From the NCBI GenBank assembly GCA_030637775.1, contig DAOWFY010000120.1, positions 1 through 19,807 on the forward strand: DNA of 19,807 nt, given 5' to 3'. This stretch comes from DAOVGU01 sp030637775 [NCBI: bacterium] (GTDB taxonomy: Bacteria; Ratteibacteria; UBA8468). Position numbers and translations under genes: made by a program. This document shows positions 1 through 6,213 of the stretch, one piece after another. Under the pieces are notes generated by a model that saw only the letters and a list, made by a program, of their open reading frames with translations, ran no database searches and had not been told where the DNA came from. The number at the start of each line of letters is the position of its first letter. Positions within the stretch are counted from its first letter, which is position 1.

Positions 1-672
1 AACGACATCGTCAACATAGGTAAAATCCCGGCTCTGTTCCCCGTCCCCATAAACCGTCAGAGGACCATTATCTAAAAAGGCATTAATGAATTTAGCGATT
101 ACACCAGAATACTCGGAGGTTGGGTCTTGGTATGGACCAAAAATATTAAAATAACGTAAGATAATCGTTTCCAACCCATAAATATACTGAAAAGCCTGGC
201 AATAGCCCTCTCCCGCAAGTTTACTCACCGCATAGGGGGAGATGGGTTTGGTAGCCATCTCCTCATTTTTAGGAAGTTTGGGGGAGTTGCCATATACAGA
301 GGAGGAGGAAGCATAGATTACCCTTTTGACACCATTTGCACGGGTAGCTTGCAGAAGGTTAAGTGTCCCAGTGGCATTAACATCGTTAGTTGTGTTGGGA
401 GCGATAACCGAACGGGAGACTGAGGGAAGGGCGGCTTCGTGGAAGATTATTTTGGCTTTTTTCGTTGCTTTCATTACGCAAGCAAGGTCCCTGAGATCCC
501 CTTCGATTAGCTCAATCTTACCGTGAAGGTTATGTAGATTTTCGCGTTTGCCCGTAGAAAAGTTATCAAAGATACGGACCTTCTTGCCCAGAGCGACTAA
601 TCTGCGGACTAAATTACAACCAATGAATCCGGCTCCCCCGGTAACAAGACATAATTGAGAATCTTTACTCAT
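1..672 (-). CDS. NAD-dependent sugar-nucleotide epimerase, copy 1 (3' end outside window)
   Basis: Short-chain dehydrogenase/reductase-fold epimerase of the UDP-glucose/UDP-GlcNAc 4-epimerase type, probably supplying a sugar nucleotide for glycan synthesis. I translated it by hand: 224 uninterrupted codons from ATG at 672 to the window edge, so about 90 C-terminal residues are missing only because the window ends. Visible are the NAD-binding TGGAGFIG near residue 11, the DNFSTGKREN segment common in WbpP/GalE-like enzymes, SSSSVYGN, and the catalytic YxxxK as YAVSK. The start is fixed by AGGAG just upstream (AGGAGAAATG). ATG overlaps the stop of a truncated Trm112 remnant as ATGA. It is about 91% identical by eye to the epimerase at 3783-4736, with one codon fewer after the DNFSTG region. 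Exact substrate is not determined. Confidence 0.9.
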   Translation of the reverse strand, partial: MSKDSQLCLVTGGAGFIGCNLVRRLVALGKKVRIFDNFSTGKRENLHNLHGKIELIEGDLRDLACVMKATKKAKIIFHEAALPSVSRSVIAPNTTNDVNATGTLNLLQATRANGVKRVIYASSSSVYGNSPKLPKNEEMATKPISPYAVSKLAGEGYCQAFQYIYGLETIILRYFNIFGPYQDPTSEYSGVIAKFINAFLDNGPLTVYGDGEQSRDFTYVDDVV

Positions 673-746
673 TTCTCCTCATAATCTCGGGCCTCTTCGA
701 TCAGCATCACTGGTATTCCCTCTTTTATCGGATAATACTTCTTGCA
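669..746 (-). pseudogene. Trm112-like gene remnant, 3' half (tail copy R1)
   Basis: Reading minus from 746 the sequence encodes CKKYYPIKEGIPVMLIEEAR, then DYEEK and TGA. This matches residues 30 onward of the complete Trm112-like protein at 4729-4899. The N-terminal half, with the first CxxC pair, is absent: the matching frame has a TGA shortly upstream and no good start. The remnant keeps its native position, with its stop overlapping the epimerase ATG. It may now serve only as a leader carrying the epimerase ribosome-binding site. Confidence 0.8.
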
Positions 747-774
747 TAGCAATTTTCATTACAGTTTGCTCGCC

Positions 775-972
775 TCACAGCTTCCATACTATTACATCTT
801 TTTTCCCTCCCCAACTAGATGCAATTCTTTGTAAAATAATGAGGGCTCTTATCTTTTTCTCGAAAGAGAGATTAGCCTGCTCTTTTCGTAATCTTTCTTT
901 TTCTTCAAATAACTTTTTTAACGTCATTACTTTATTATCCTTAGTGAGTATCCTTATTTTTTCATCTTCCAT
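775..972 (-). CDS. Small charged protein partnered with a nucleotidyltransferase
   Basis: 65 residues, Lys/Glu-rich and predicted helical, with the core FEEKERLRKEQANLSFEKK followed by IRALIILQRIASSW. Small proteins with an R-x-x-x-A-x-L-x-F-x-x-K-I-x-x-L-x-x-L-Q pattern are often found next to stand-alone nucleotidyltransferase genes; this is from general familiarity, not a search. The ATG at 972 lies 11 bp inside the end of the upstream nucleotidyltransferase, so the two are translationally coupled. A weak GAAGGG precedes the start. Inference: it is the second half of a toxin-antitoxin-like or regulatory pair. No function is assigned. Confidence 0.7.
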   Translation of the reverse strand: MEDEKIRILTKDNKVMTLKKLFEEKERLRKEQANLSFEKKIRALIILQRIASSWGGKKDVIVWKL

Positions 973-1483
973 TTTGCCCTTCTTTCATAAAACGTTTAAA
1001 TTTCTTGAGTAAATCATATCTCCTCAAAATATCTTTGAGTTTTTCCATATCTATCTTTGTCTGCTTTAGAAGCATTTCTATCTTTCTTATATCTTTATCT
1101 CTACCGGCTTTTAAAAATAGGGCTATCAAATATTCCGGTCTCATTACTTTTGTTCTGACGCCTTCAAATTCTACCTCAAGTGCATTTTCCACAGATTCTT
1201 TACTAACTCCCTCCGCAGGAATAAGCTCTACTGGAACATCATCTATTATAATCCACTGTTCGACCCATTTATTATATCCTCTCTTTTTAAGATATTCGTA
1301 CAGGGGAGAGAGCATTATCACCTCCCCATTTTCAGGTTCTTTTATGAGGATAATAAATATATCTAAATCACGGGTAAAAAAAGGTTCGACCCACTTCAAT
1401 GCGCCAATAGCCCCACCGATAGCATAATCCTTTATCAACCCTTCTCTCTTCAACTCATTCATAACTATTATTGCTTTTTTCAT
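962..1483 (-). CDS. Nucleotidyltransferase-like protein (possible toxin-antitoxin component)
   Basis: 173 residues. The N-terminal part has the nucleotidyltransferase signature of a glycine pair (YAIGGAIGALKW, about residues 21-32) followed by a DxD-type motif (TRDLDIFI, about 38-45). This matches the Pol-beta fold used by AbiEii, MNT and DUF6036-like proteins. The C-terminal part contains MRPEYLIALFLKAGRDKD, an arrangement typical of stand-alone nucleotidyltransferases of this type. The ATG at 1483 overlaps the TGA of the upstream Trm112 remnant as ATGA. The only good SD (GAGGAGG) lies about 20 nt upstream inside that remnant, so translation may depend on coupling. It overlaps the 65-residue partner by 11 bp. 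Catalytic competence is likely from the conserved motif; the target is unknown. Confidence 0.75.
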   Translation of the reverse strand: MKKAIIVMNELKREGLIKDYAIGGAIGALKWVEPFFTRDLDIFIILIKEPENGEVIMLSPLYEYLKKRGYNKWVEQWIIIDDVPVELIPAEGVSKESVENALEVEFEGVRTKVMRPEYLIALFLKAGRDKDIRKIEMLLKQTKIDMEKLKDILRRYDLLKKFKRFMKEGQNGR

Positions 1484-1572
1484 CTTTTTTTATAATCTCT
1501 GGCCTCCTCGATCAGCATCACCGGTATTCCCTCTTTTATTGGACAATACTTCTTGCATTGAGGACAGATTAT
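1480..1572 (-). pseudogene. Trm112-like gene remnant, 3' half (tail copy R2)
   Basis: Begins within a few bases of the stop of the 377-residue ATPase and reads IICPQCKKYCPIKEGIPVML, then IEEARDYKKR and TGA. It matches the complete Trm112-like protein from about residue 25 onward and keeps only the second CxxC pair. A GTG at 1596 inside the ATPase tail would give a 38-residue ORF in this frame, but without a convincing SD. Its stop overlaps the nucleotidyltransferase start as ATGA. Confidence 0.8.
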
Positions 1573-2705
1573 CAAAAAGTTTTTCTTTTTATCCACTCTT
1601 TGAAAAATACATCAGTAATTTCATAAATTCCATTGTTTTTCTCAATTATTTCCTTTTTAATAAGAAGTGTAATTGAAGTCTGAAGGGTTGAACCTGGACC
1701 AATGCTGGTCGCTGCAATAAATTCCTGAGAAAACATTTTTTCACCACCAAAATTGGCAATGGCGCGAAGAACATCTCTCTGGTGAAGCGTTAAATTATCC
1801 CATAAAGATAAACAAAAAGGCGTTTCCTCAGAAAGTATTTTCCCTAAGGCAATTCTAATATCTGAAATATTTATTTTCTTTTTATCGAGATTCATATCCC
1901 ACAGTTTATGGCACAAAGATTGAGCATTATATGGGTAATCTTCTACCAGATCAAGAGCCTTATCAACAACCCCTTCCTCCAAAACAAAGCCAGTATTCTT
2001 AAATTTACCTTCCAAAAACTTGCGAAATTCTTCTCTGGGAATTTTGCTTAGATTTATTACTTTACCAATTTTATAAAAGGCCCGACTTTTATTATAGACC
2101 ATATCATTGAGCATGTGCTTTTTTGAACCAGCGAAAAGATAAGCGACATTGCGATGATGTTGAAAACTTGCGCGCATTGATTTCTCAATTGATTCGCCGT
2201 TAAAATTTCTTATTTCCTGAAACTCGTCAAAGGCTAAACAGAAGTTTTTCTTTTTCTTCAATGCAAGTTTCTGTGGTAAATCGTAGACTTCATCTAAAAA
2301 TCTTGAAATTTCTTGTTTGTTGCTTATATAATCTATTCCTATTGAGGGATTACCTTCAGCATTTATTGTGACCCTGGGTCGTAAGCCTGGGAGAACTTCT
2401 CTGATAAAACGAATGGCTCGTTCTAACTTAGTTTCTACCGTTAAAGCAATTTCGCGACTATACAACTCAAGCAGTTTGTGTAAGGATGTAGCTTTATAAA
2501 GATCGATATAAATAGGATATACCCCATTTCTCCTTAATTCTGTGAGCACATTGACAATTAAAGAGGTTTTTCCATACCGTCGTGGTGAGATTAGGAAAAT
2601 CTTCTCGCAATCTTTTAGATCTCGGGCAAGTTCTTTAATTTCATCAGCGCGATCAGCAAAATCTTCACCCGTAACTACTTCACCGTAAACAAATGGATTC
2701 CTCAT
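1572..2705 (-). CDS. AAA/STAND-type ATPase
   Basis: 377-residue P-loop ATPase resembling the large family of archaeal/bacterial ATPases that begin NPF-x-YG with an ORC/Cdc6-like fold. Walker A is PRRYGKTS (residues 41-48), Walker B is LAFDEF (157-162), and a sensor-1-like strand YLFAGSKKHM follows at about 189-198. The C-terminal third (LTLHQRDVLRAIAN onward) looks like a winged helix. The start at 2705 begins with the conserved MRNPFVYG and is preceded by a GGGGG stretch (CCTGGGGGCATTTTTATG). It has its own promoter (2759-2787). The stop falls at the point where Trm112-homologous sequence begins. Family members occur in many copies in archaea and candidate phyla, and their role is poorly known. 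Base composition is more AT-rich than the polysaccharide genes. Confidence 0.85.
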   Translation of the reverse strand: MRNPFVYGEVVTGEDFADRADEIKELARDLKDCEKIFLISPRRYGKTSLIVNVLTELRRNGVYPIYIDLYKATSLHKLLELYSREIALTVETKLERAIRFIREVLPGLRPRVTINAEGNPSIGIDYISNKQEISRFLDEVYDLPQKLALKKKKNFCLAFDEFQEIRNFNGESIEKSMRASFQHHRNVAYLFAGSKKHMLNDMVYNKSRAFYKIGKVINLSKIPREEFRKFLEGKFKNTGFVLEEGVVDKALDLVEDYPYNAQSLCHKLWDMNLDKKKINISDIRIALGKILSEETPFCLSLWDNLTLHQRDVLRAIANFGGEKMFSQEFIAATSIGPGSTLQTSITLLIKKEIIEKNNGIYEITDVFFKEWIKRKTF

Positions 2706-2758
2706 AAAAATGCCCCCAGGTATTCTTTATGTGTATATGCGTAACGGCTATATACATA

Positions 2759-2787
2759 ATGTTATAATAAACTTGGCTCTTTGTCAA
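2759..2787 (-). promoter_or_regulatory. Promoter for the 377-residue ATPase
   Basis: On the minus strand TTGACA (2782-2787) is followed after 17 bp by TAACAT (2759-2764). TATAAC with a 15-bp spacer is an alternative -10. About 50 nt of leader precede the ATG at 2705. Confidence 0.6.
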
Positions 2788-2798
2788 TGTGTCGAAGG

Positions 2799-2820
2799 AT
2801 TGAGAATCTTCAGTCATTTT
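2799..2820 (-). repeat. Short copy of the Trm112/epimerase junction
   Basis: 22 bp that match 20 of 22 positions of the sequence at the start of the two epimerases (4718-4739; same site near 653-674). The stop of the 231-residue gene (TGA, 2814-2816) lies inside it. This suggests another recombination scar of the same kind, but the match is short. Confidence 0.4.
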
Positions 2821-3503
2821 AAAATCCTTAACTTATCCCATTCTATATACTTAAAAAACTTCTTTTTATATTCTTGAGAGGGAATATAAAAGAAGGAATT
2901 CTCGGAGTAATCATTCACTGTAAAATAAGTTTCTCCTGCAAGATAATCTAAAACCTCTTCTAAATTTTGGGCAATAAAGGGTATTTCATTTTTAACCAAT
3001 GCCTTCACCATTCTGATAAAATCCTCAGCATAAGCATAGTTAGTCACTCTTAATGAATATCTCCAATTTATCTTTCCTGTACGAAAATCAAAAGGGACTG
3101 TTCTTTTTACAATATCTCCATTCGTCTTTTTTATAATTCGTAAAAATTTTATTGTCTCTTGAAATGTCATTCTGAATATTTTTTCTGGAATCTTATTTCC
3201 CCTTTTGATGTGTAGGCTACCCAAATGGAAAAAGTAGCAGAAAAAATCCCTTTTGTATTTTATCATGCCGAAAGGGATGCTAATTAGCTTACCTCGCCTT
3301 CTCAACGGTAAGTAGAAATCTTCCCATCGCTTCTCATATTTATCTTTTGAAGAAAAGCAAACTTTATCCGTGAGTTTCTTTACCGAATTGTATATTTCTG
3401 AATTTTCAATTAGATGAGGATTTAGAGAACGATTTTCAAGATAGTACTCAATCTCGTAAAAGTTAATTTTAGGATTTATTGTAGACAAAATTTTATATGA
3501 CAT
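2814..3503 (-). CDS. Orphan protein of about 229 residues
   Basis: I do not recognise a family. The protein is rich in aromatic and basic residues, has no signal peptide or membrane segment, and contains segments such as FYLPLRRRGKLISIPFGMIK and FAIQ-free C-terminal text ending in WDKLRILK. The preferred start is ATG at 3503 (MSYKILST); a TTG at 3509 would add two residues. Neither has a strong SD. It lies downstream of the operator-bearing promoter at 3684-3726, with a small or degraded ORF between them, and upstream of the 377-residue ATPase. Codon use is AT-rich like the neighbouring ATPases. It is presumably accessory cargo of the cassette array. Only the uninterrupted ORF and composition support it. 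Confidence 0.6.
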   Translation of the reverse strand: MSYKILSTINPKINFYEIEYYLENRSLNPHLIENSEIYNSVKKLTDKVCFSSKDKYEKRWEDFYLPLRRRGKLISIPFGMIKYKRDFFCYFFHLGSLHIKRGNKIPEKIFRMTFQETIKFLRIIKKTNGDIVKRTVPFDFRTGKINWRYSLRVTNYAYAEDFIRMVKALVKNEIPFIAQNLEEVLDYLAGETYFTVNDYSENSFFYIPSQEYKKKFFKYIEWDKLRILK

Positions 3504-3517
3504 CGGCAAAGGAGATC

Positions 3518-3681
3518 TCTATTGGGAATTCTCCAGAATTTCCTTCACCTTCAGACAATCTTTGATAAGTTTACCATGAAATTCTGGCTAATCTTTTTGC
3601 AATGGCTACAGTCTTCGTCAAAGTCTCGAAAAATTCATTCGGTTTAGTTATCCTTTTAAAGGCCGCCCTTATTCCAACCAT
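3518..3681 (-). pseudogene. Short, probably frameshifted ORF behind the operator-bearing promoter
   Basis: An ATG at 3681, only about 11 nt after the predicted transcription start, opens 36 codons: MVGIRAAFKRITKPNEFFET, then LTKTVAIAKRLARISW and stop at 3571. In another frame the coding-like text continues as PEFHGKLIKDCLKVKEILEN and ends in SQ and TAG near 3518. A protein of about 57 residues broken by one frameshift is therefore plausible. There is no SD. I recognise no family. It could instead be a short leader peptide. Confidence 0.4.
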
Positions 3682-3683
3682 CT

Positions 3684-3698
3684 GTTCAGATTATGAAC
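3684..3698. promoter_or_regulatory. Palindromic operator abutting the -10 box
   Basis: GTTCATAATCTGAAC on the minus strand: arms GTTCA and TGAAC around 5 bp. It begins directly after TATAAT, over the predicted transcription start. The same arrangement occurs at 18126-18140 in front of the MarR-like regulator, differing only in two central bases. Likely the binding site of that regulator (inference). No other GTTCA-N5-TGAAC was seen in the window. Confidence 0.6.
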
Positions 3699-3726
3699 AT
3701 TATACCAAAGTATAAAATTATGTCAA
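3699..3726 (-). promoter_or_regulatory. Strong promoter, operator-bearing copy
   Basis: TTGACA (3721-3726), 16-bp spacer, TATAAT (3699-3704), both perfect consensus. It lies within the 90-bp repeat shared with 6114-6203. Downstream of the -10 this copy diverges and carries the 15-bp palindrome. It drives the short ORF at 3681 and probably the 229-residue gene. Confidence 0.75.
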
Positions 3727-3745
3727 ACAATTTCTATTAAGGTAT

Positions 3746-3773
3746 AAAAATCAGGAGAAACTCATCGCCTCCT
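3746..3773 (-). terminator. Terminator-like hairpin, copy A
   Basis: On the minus strand AGGAG pairs with CTCCT across an 11-nt loop, followed by GATTTTT. The stem is short (5 bp), so termination would be weak. It separates the end of the epimerase from the promoter that follows. Confidence 0.4.
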
Positions 3774-3788
3774 CGATGAGCATCACCG
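3751..3788 (-). pseudogene. Trm112-like gene remnant, last codons (tail copy R3)
   Basis: Minus-strand CGGTGATGCTCATCGAGGAG corresponds to the PVMLIEE codons of the Trm112-like gene, continuing to a terminal MSFS and TGA as in tail copy R5. Only about 12 codons are left. They lie directly behind the second epimerase, whose TGA is part of this remnant. Confidence 0.65.
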
Positions 3789-4736
3789 TTGCGATTTATA
3801 CCATTTGACCGTTCTCTTTAACCCTTCTTCAAAAGGAATCTTGGCAACAAAATTCAATTTTTCTTTCAATTTGGAGACGTTGGCCAGGGAATGTCTTACA
3901 TCACCGGGCCGGGGATCGGTATAGATTACTTTAGGCTCCTGTTTAAATAGAGCTTTAAGGATTTCAATCATCCGGTTGAGAGTAACCATTTTACCGGCGG
4001 CGACATTAAAAATTTCGCCCGAGTTATCTGCAGAACAACTTGCTGCTGCAAGATTAGCTTCAACGACATCGTCAACATAGGTAAAATCCCGGCTCTGTTC
4101 CCCGTCCCCATAAACGGTAAGAGGAGTACTGTCTAAAAAGGCATTAATGAATTTAGCGATTACACCAGAATACTCGGAGGTTGGGTCTTGGTATGGACCA
4201 AAAATATTAAAATAACGTAAGATAATCGTTTCCAATCCATAAATGTGCCGGAAAGCCTGGCAATAGCCCTCTCCCGCAAGTTTACTCACCGCATAGGGGG
4301 AGATAGGTTCGGTAGTCATCTCCTCATCCTTAGGAAGTTCGGGGGAGTTGCCGTATACCGAGGAGGAGGAAGCATAGATGAGCCTTTTGACACCATTGGC
4401 ACGGGCAGCTTGCAGAAGGTTAAGTGTCCCGGTGATATTAACATCGTTGGTTGTGTTCGGAGCGATAACCGAACGGGAGATTGAGGGAAGGGCGGCTTCG
4501 TGGAAGATTATTTTGACCTTTTTTGTTGCTTCCATCACGCAAGCAAGGTCCCTGAGATCCCCTTCGATTAGCTCAATCTTACGATATAGGATATCACGAA
4601 GATTTTCGCGTTTGCCCGTAGAGAAGTTATCAAAGACACGGACCTTTTTGCCCAGAGCGACTAATCTGCGGACTAAATTACAACCAATGAATCCGGCTCC
4701 CCCGGTAACAAGATATAATTGAGAATCTTTACTCAT
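3783..4736 (-). CDS. NAD-dependent sugar-nucleotide epimerase, copy 2
   Basis: 317-residue SDR epimerase, complete. It has TGGAGFIG for NAD binding, DNFSTGKREN, the active-site SSSSVYGN and YAVSK (YxxxK), and the late FTYVDDVVEA and GDVRHS motifs of UDP-glucose/UDP-GlcNAc 4-epimerase-like enzymes (GalE/WbpP class). I chose ATG at 4736 because AGGAG lies 5 nt upstream. An upstream in-frame ATG at 4748 overlaps that SD, and the extra codons are not in frame in copy 1. It overlaps the end of the intact Trm112-like gene by 8 bp. The C-terminus ends where a Trm112 tail begins, so the last residues (KSQR) may be altered by recombination. Probable role is making a sugar nucleotide for the polysaccharide; the precise substrate is not determined. 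Confidence 0.9.
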   Translation of the reverse strand: MSKDSQLYLVTGGAGFIGCNLVRRLVALGKKVRVFDNFSTGKRENLRDILYRKIELIEGDLRDLACVMEATKKVKIIFHEAALPSISRSVIAPNTTNDVNITGTLNLLQAARANGVKRLIYASSSSVYGNSPELPKDEEMTTEPISPYAVSKLAGEGYCQAFRHIYGLETIILRYFNIFGPYQDPTSEYSGVIAKFINAFLDSTPLTVYGDGEQSRDFTYVDDVVEANLAAASCSADNSGEIFNVAAGKMVTLNRMIEILKALFKQEPKVIYTDPRPGDVRHSLANVSKLKEKLNFVAKIPFEEGLKRTVKWYKSQR

Positions 4737-4899
4737 TTTTCTCCTCATAATCTCGGGCCTCTCCGATCAGCATCACCGGTATTCCTTCTTTTAGGGGATA
4801 ATACTTCTTGCATTTAGGGCAGATTATTCTATCCTCTTTCCAGATTACCTTTCCTTTGCACTTGGGGCAGGCCAAAATCTTTAACAGTTCTTCATTCAT
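4729..4899 (-). CDS. Trm112-like zinc-ribbon protein
   Basis: 56 residues, below usual ORF-length cutoffs. Translation starts MNEELLKILACPKCKGKV and ends with CPKCKKYYPLKEGIPVML, then IGEARDYEEKNE. Two CxxC pairs (Cys11/Cys14 and Cys27/Cys30) form a zinc ribbon. The L-A-C-P-x-C-K and Y-P-x-x-x-G-I-P-V-M-L signatures are those of the Trm112/UPF0434 family, whose members stabilise or activate methyltransferases. SD AGGAGAG lies 6 nt before ATG 4899 and overlaps the TAG of the upstream ATPase. Its stop lies 8 bp inside the downstream epimerase. Placement before a sugar-nucleotide epimerase is seen in other glycan loci, from general knowledge. Four truncated copies of its 3' end lie elsewhere in the window. 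Confidence 0.9.
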   Translation of the reverse strand: MNEELLKILACPKCKGKVIWKEDRIICPKCKKYYPLKEGIPVMLIGEARDYEEKNE

Positions 4900-4910
4900 A
4901 TAAATCTCTC

Positions 4911-6092
4911 CTACACAAAAGCGGTAAGAAATTTATCTGCGCTAATAATACGAATATTATCTTTTATATAATCAATACTTTTTTCTCTAACTACCTCGTA
5001 AATAAAAGGAATTTTTAGTTTTTCCCCAAAATATCTCAAAGCAGCTGGAATATCTTTAAAAGAACTCTTTGTCTCTACGCAAAACCAGGGTTTGCCATCA
5101 ATGGCCACTAAGAAATCTACCTCCCTTTTTTCTATATCTCTCAGGTAATATAGGTTTGCTTTGTAGCCCTCGGTATCAAAAAGAAAATAACAAAATTTTA
5201 AGAGATGTGAAGCGACCATATTTTCAAATCTTATACTTTCATCCTTAATCTCTGACCAATCCCAAAGATAAACTTTTGCTTCCTTTTTTAAGGATTTTAT
5301 TCTTTTCGTCTGAAAAGGATAAATTCTAAAATGATAGTAAAATCTTTCCAATATATCTACCCAAAAAGAAATTGTCTTATGGGTAACAGCCAAATCTTCC
5401 CGTAAAGAATTCAAAGAAAATAACGAGCCAACCTTATCCGGTAAAAGTTCAACCAGCGTTTGCAATGCTGATAAATCTCTCACATTTTCAATATCTCTAA
5501 TGTCCTCTTTGATCACTCTATCCACCCTCTCATTGTGCCAGCGCCTTAAAGCCTTTCGGGTTCGTTTTACAACCATTTCAGGAAAACCCCCGAAATAAAA
5601 TAAGGTATTGAGCAGTTCTTCATTCTTTTTATTAAAATCTAAAAATTCAGGTTCTTCCAAAGGGGTGAATTTAATCTCCTTATTGCTTAATAACTCTTTT
5701 AAAGAAAGAGGATGTAATCTATAATAGTAATATCTCCCCAATAAAGAATCTCCACCTCTTCGGTAGATATCAAGACGCGAACTCCCGGTTATCAATATTT
5801 TAAATTTAGTTTTATATTTATCATATACTCCCTTTAAGTAATTTTTCCAATTTTTGTATTTATGAATCTCGTCAAAAATAAGCAATTCTTTATCTGCCCT
5901 AAAAAAGCCATTCAGAATACTTTTTCTATCTTCCCTGTTATCCCAATTAAGATACAGATATCTATTAGGGAAGAATTTTTCTCCGATATCTAAAGCAAGG
6001 GTAGTTTTGCCTACCTGACGAGGTCCAGCAATAAATACCATTTTATCCTTCAAATCCTCTAAGACCAATTTTTCTAAATATCTTTTAATCAT
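4911..6092 (-). CDS. AAA_14/DUF4143-type ATPase
   Basis: About 393-residue P-loop ATPase with Walker A GPRQVGKTT (residues 23-31), Walker B LLIFDE (70-75), then ILITGSSRLDIYRRGGDSL and GRYYYYRLHPLS, the usual AAA_14 signature. The C-terminal DUF4143 region contains REVDFLVAID and WFCVETK, an E-V-D and E-x-K arrangement like a PD-(D/E)XK fold. These ATPases are widespread accessory genes of unclear role. I prefer ATG 6092: GAAGAG lies 7 nt upstream, the protein then begins MIKRYLE as family members do, and the alternative GTG at 6107 would lie on the predicted transcription start. It is followed at 11 bp by the Trm112-like gene, whose SD overlaps this stop. Confidence 0.88.
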   Translation of the reverse strand: MIKRYLEKLVLEDLKDKMVFIAGPRQVGKTTLALDIGEKFFPNRYLYLNWDNREDRKSILNGFFRADKELLIFDEIHKYKNWKNYLKGVYDKYKTKFKILITGSSRLDIYRRGGDSLLGRYYYYRLHPLSLKELLSNKEIKFTPLEEPEFLDFNKKNEELLNTLFYFGGFPEMVVKRTRKALRRWHNERVDRVIKEDIRDIENVRDLSALQTLVELLPDKVGSLFSLNSLREDLAVTHKTISFWVDILERFYYHFRIYPFQTKRIKSLKKEAKVYLWDWSEIKDESIRFENMVASHLLKFCYFLFDTEGYKANLYYLRDIEKREVDFLVAIDGKPWFCVETKSSFKDIPAALRYFGEKLKIPFIYEVVREKSIDYIKDNIRIISADKFLTAFV

Positions 6093-6113
6093 AAAATTTC
6101 TCTTCACCTACAA

Positions 6114-6141
6114 ATTATACCAAAGTATAAAATTATGTCAA
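6114..6141 (-). promoter_or_regulatory. Strong promoter, copy without operator
   Basis: TTGACA (6136-6141), 16-bp spacer, TATAAT (6114-6119). It is the same promoter as at 3699-3726, but the sequence after the -10 is TTGTAGGTGAAGAG instead of the 15-bp palindrome. It should drive the ATPase, Trm112-like and epimerase genes constitutively. Confidence 0.75.
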
Positions 6142-6160
6142 ACAATTTCTATTAAGGTAT

Positions 6161-6188
6161 AAAAATCAGGAGAAACTCATGGCCTCCT
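6161..6188 (-). terminator. Terminator-like hairpin, copy B
   Basis: Minus-strand AGGAG (6184-6188) and CTCCT (6168-6172) with an 11-nt loop, then GATTTTT. A short stem, identical to copy A except in the loop. It would end the polysaccharide operon behind the phosphodiesterase. Confidence 0.4.
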
Positions 6189-6213
6189 CGATCAGCATCA
6201 CCGGTATTCCTTC
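6166..6213 (-). pseudogene. Trm112-like gene remnant, last codons (tail copy R5)
   Basis: From 6213 the minus strand matches the Trm112-like gene through the codons for EGIPVMLIEEA, then reads MSFS and TGA. In the phosphodiesterase frame the same bases encode its last residues KEYR and the stop, so this gene end is a hybrid. Confidence 0.7.

Larger units (their letters stand above)
3699..3788 (-). repeat. 90-bp duplicated block, copy A
   Basis: Matches 6114-6203 at 88 of 90 positions (differences at 3766 and 3778). Read on the minus strand it contains the last codons of a Trm112-like gene, a terminator-like hairpin with a T-run, and a consensus promoter. The stop codon of the second epimerase (CGG TGA) is formed by its first bases. 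Confidence 0.85.
6114..6203 (-). repeat. 90-bp duplicated block, copy B
   Basis: 88 of 90 positions match 3699-3788. It contains a Trm112 tail, a terminator-like hairpin and a promoter. It follows the phosphodiesterase, whose TGA lies within the block. Confidence 0.85.

Noticed and set aside
326-526. Plus-strand ORF opposite epimerase copy 1
   Set aside because: Shadow of a real epimerase frame; a similar shadow occurs opposite copy 2 because the DNA is duplicated. No SD or recognisable protein.
3684-3698. Palindrome as an attachment site for integration
   Set aside because: Its position directly behind a consensus -10, repeated before a regulator gene, fits an operator better.
4737-4748. 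Upstream ATG of epimerase copy 2 (MRRK)
   Set aside because: It overlaps the AGGAG that serves ATG 4736, and copy 1 does not keep these codons in frame.
3699-6203. Insertion sequence bounded by the 90-bp repeats
   Set aside because: No transposase lies between the repeats and they carry promoter and gene-end sequence, not terminal inverted repeats.
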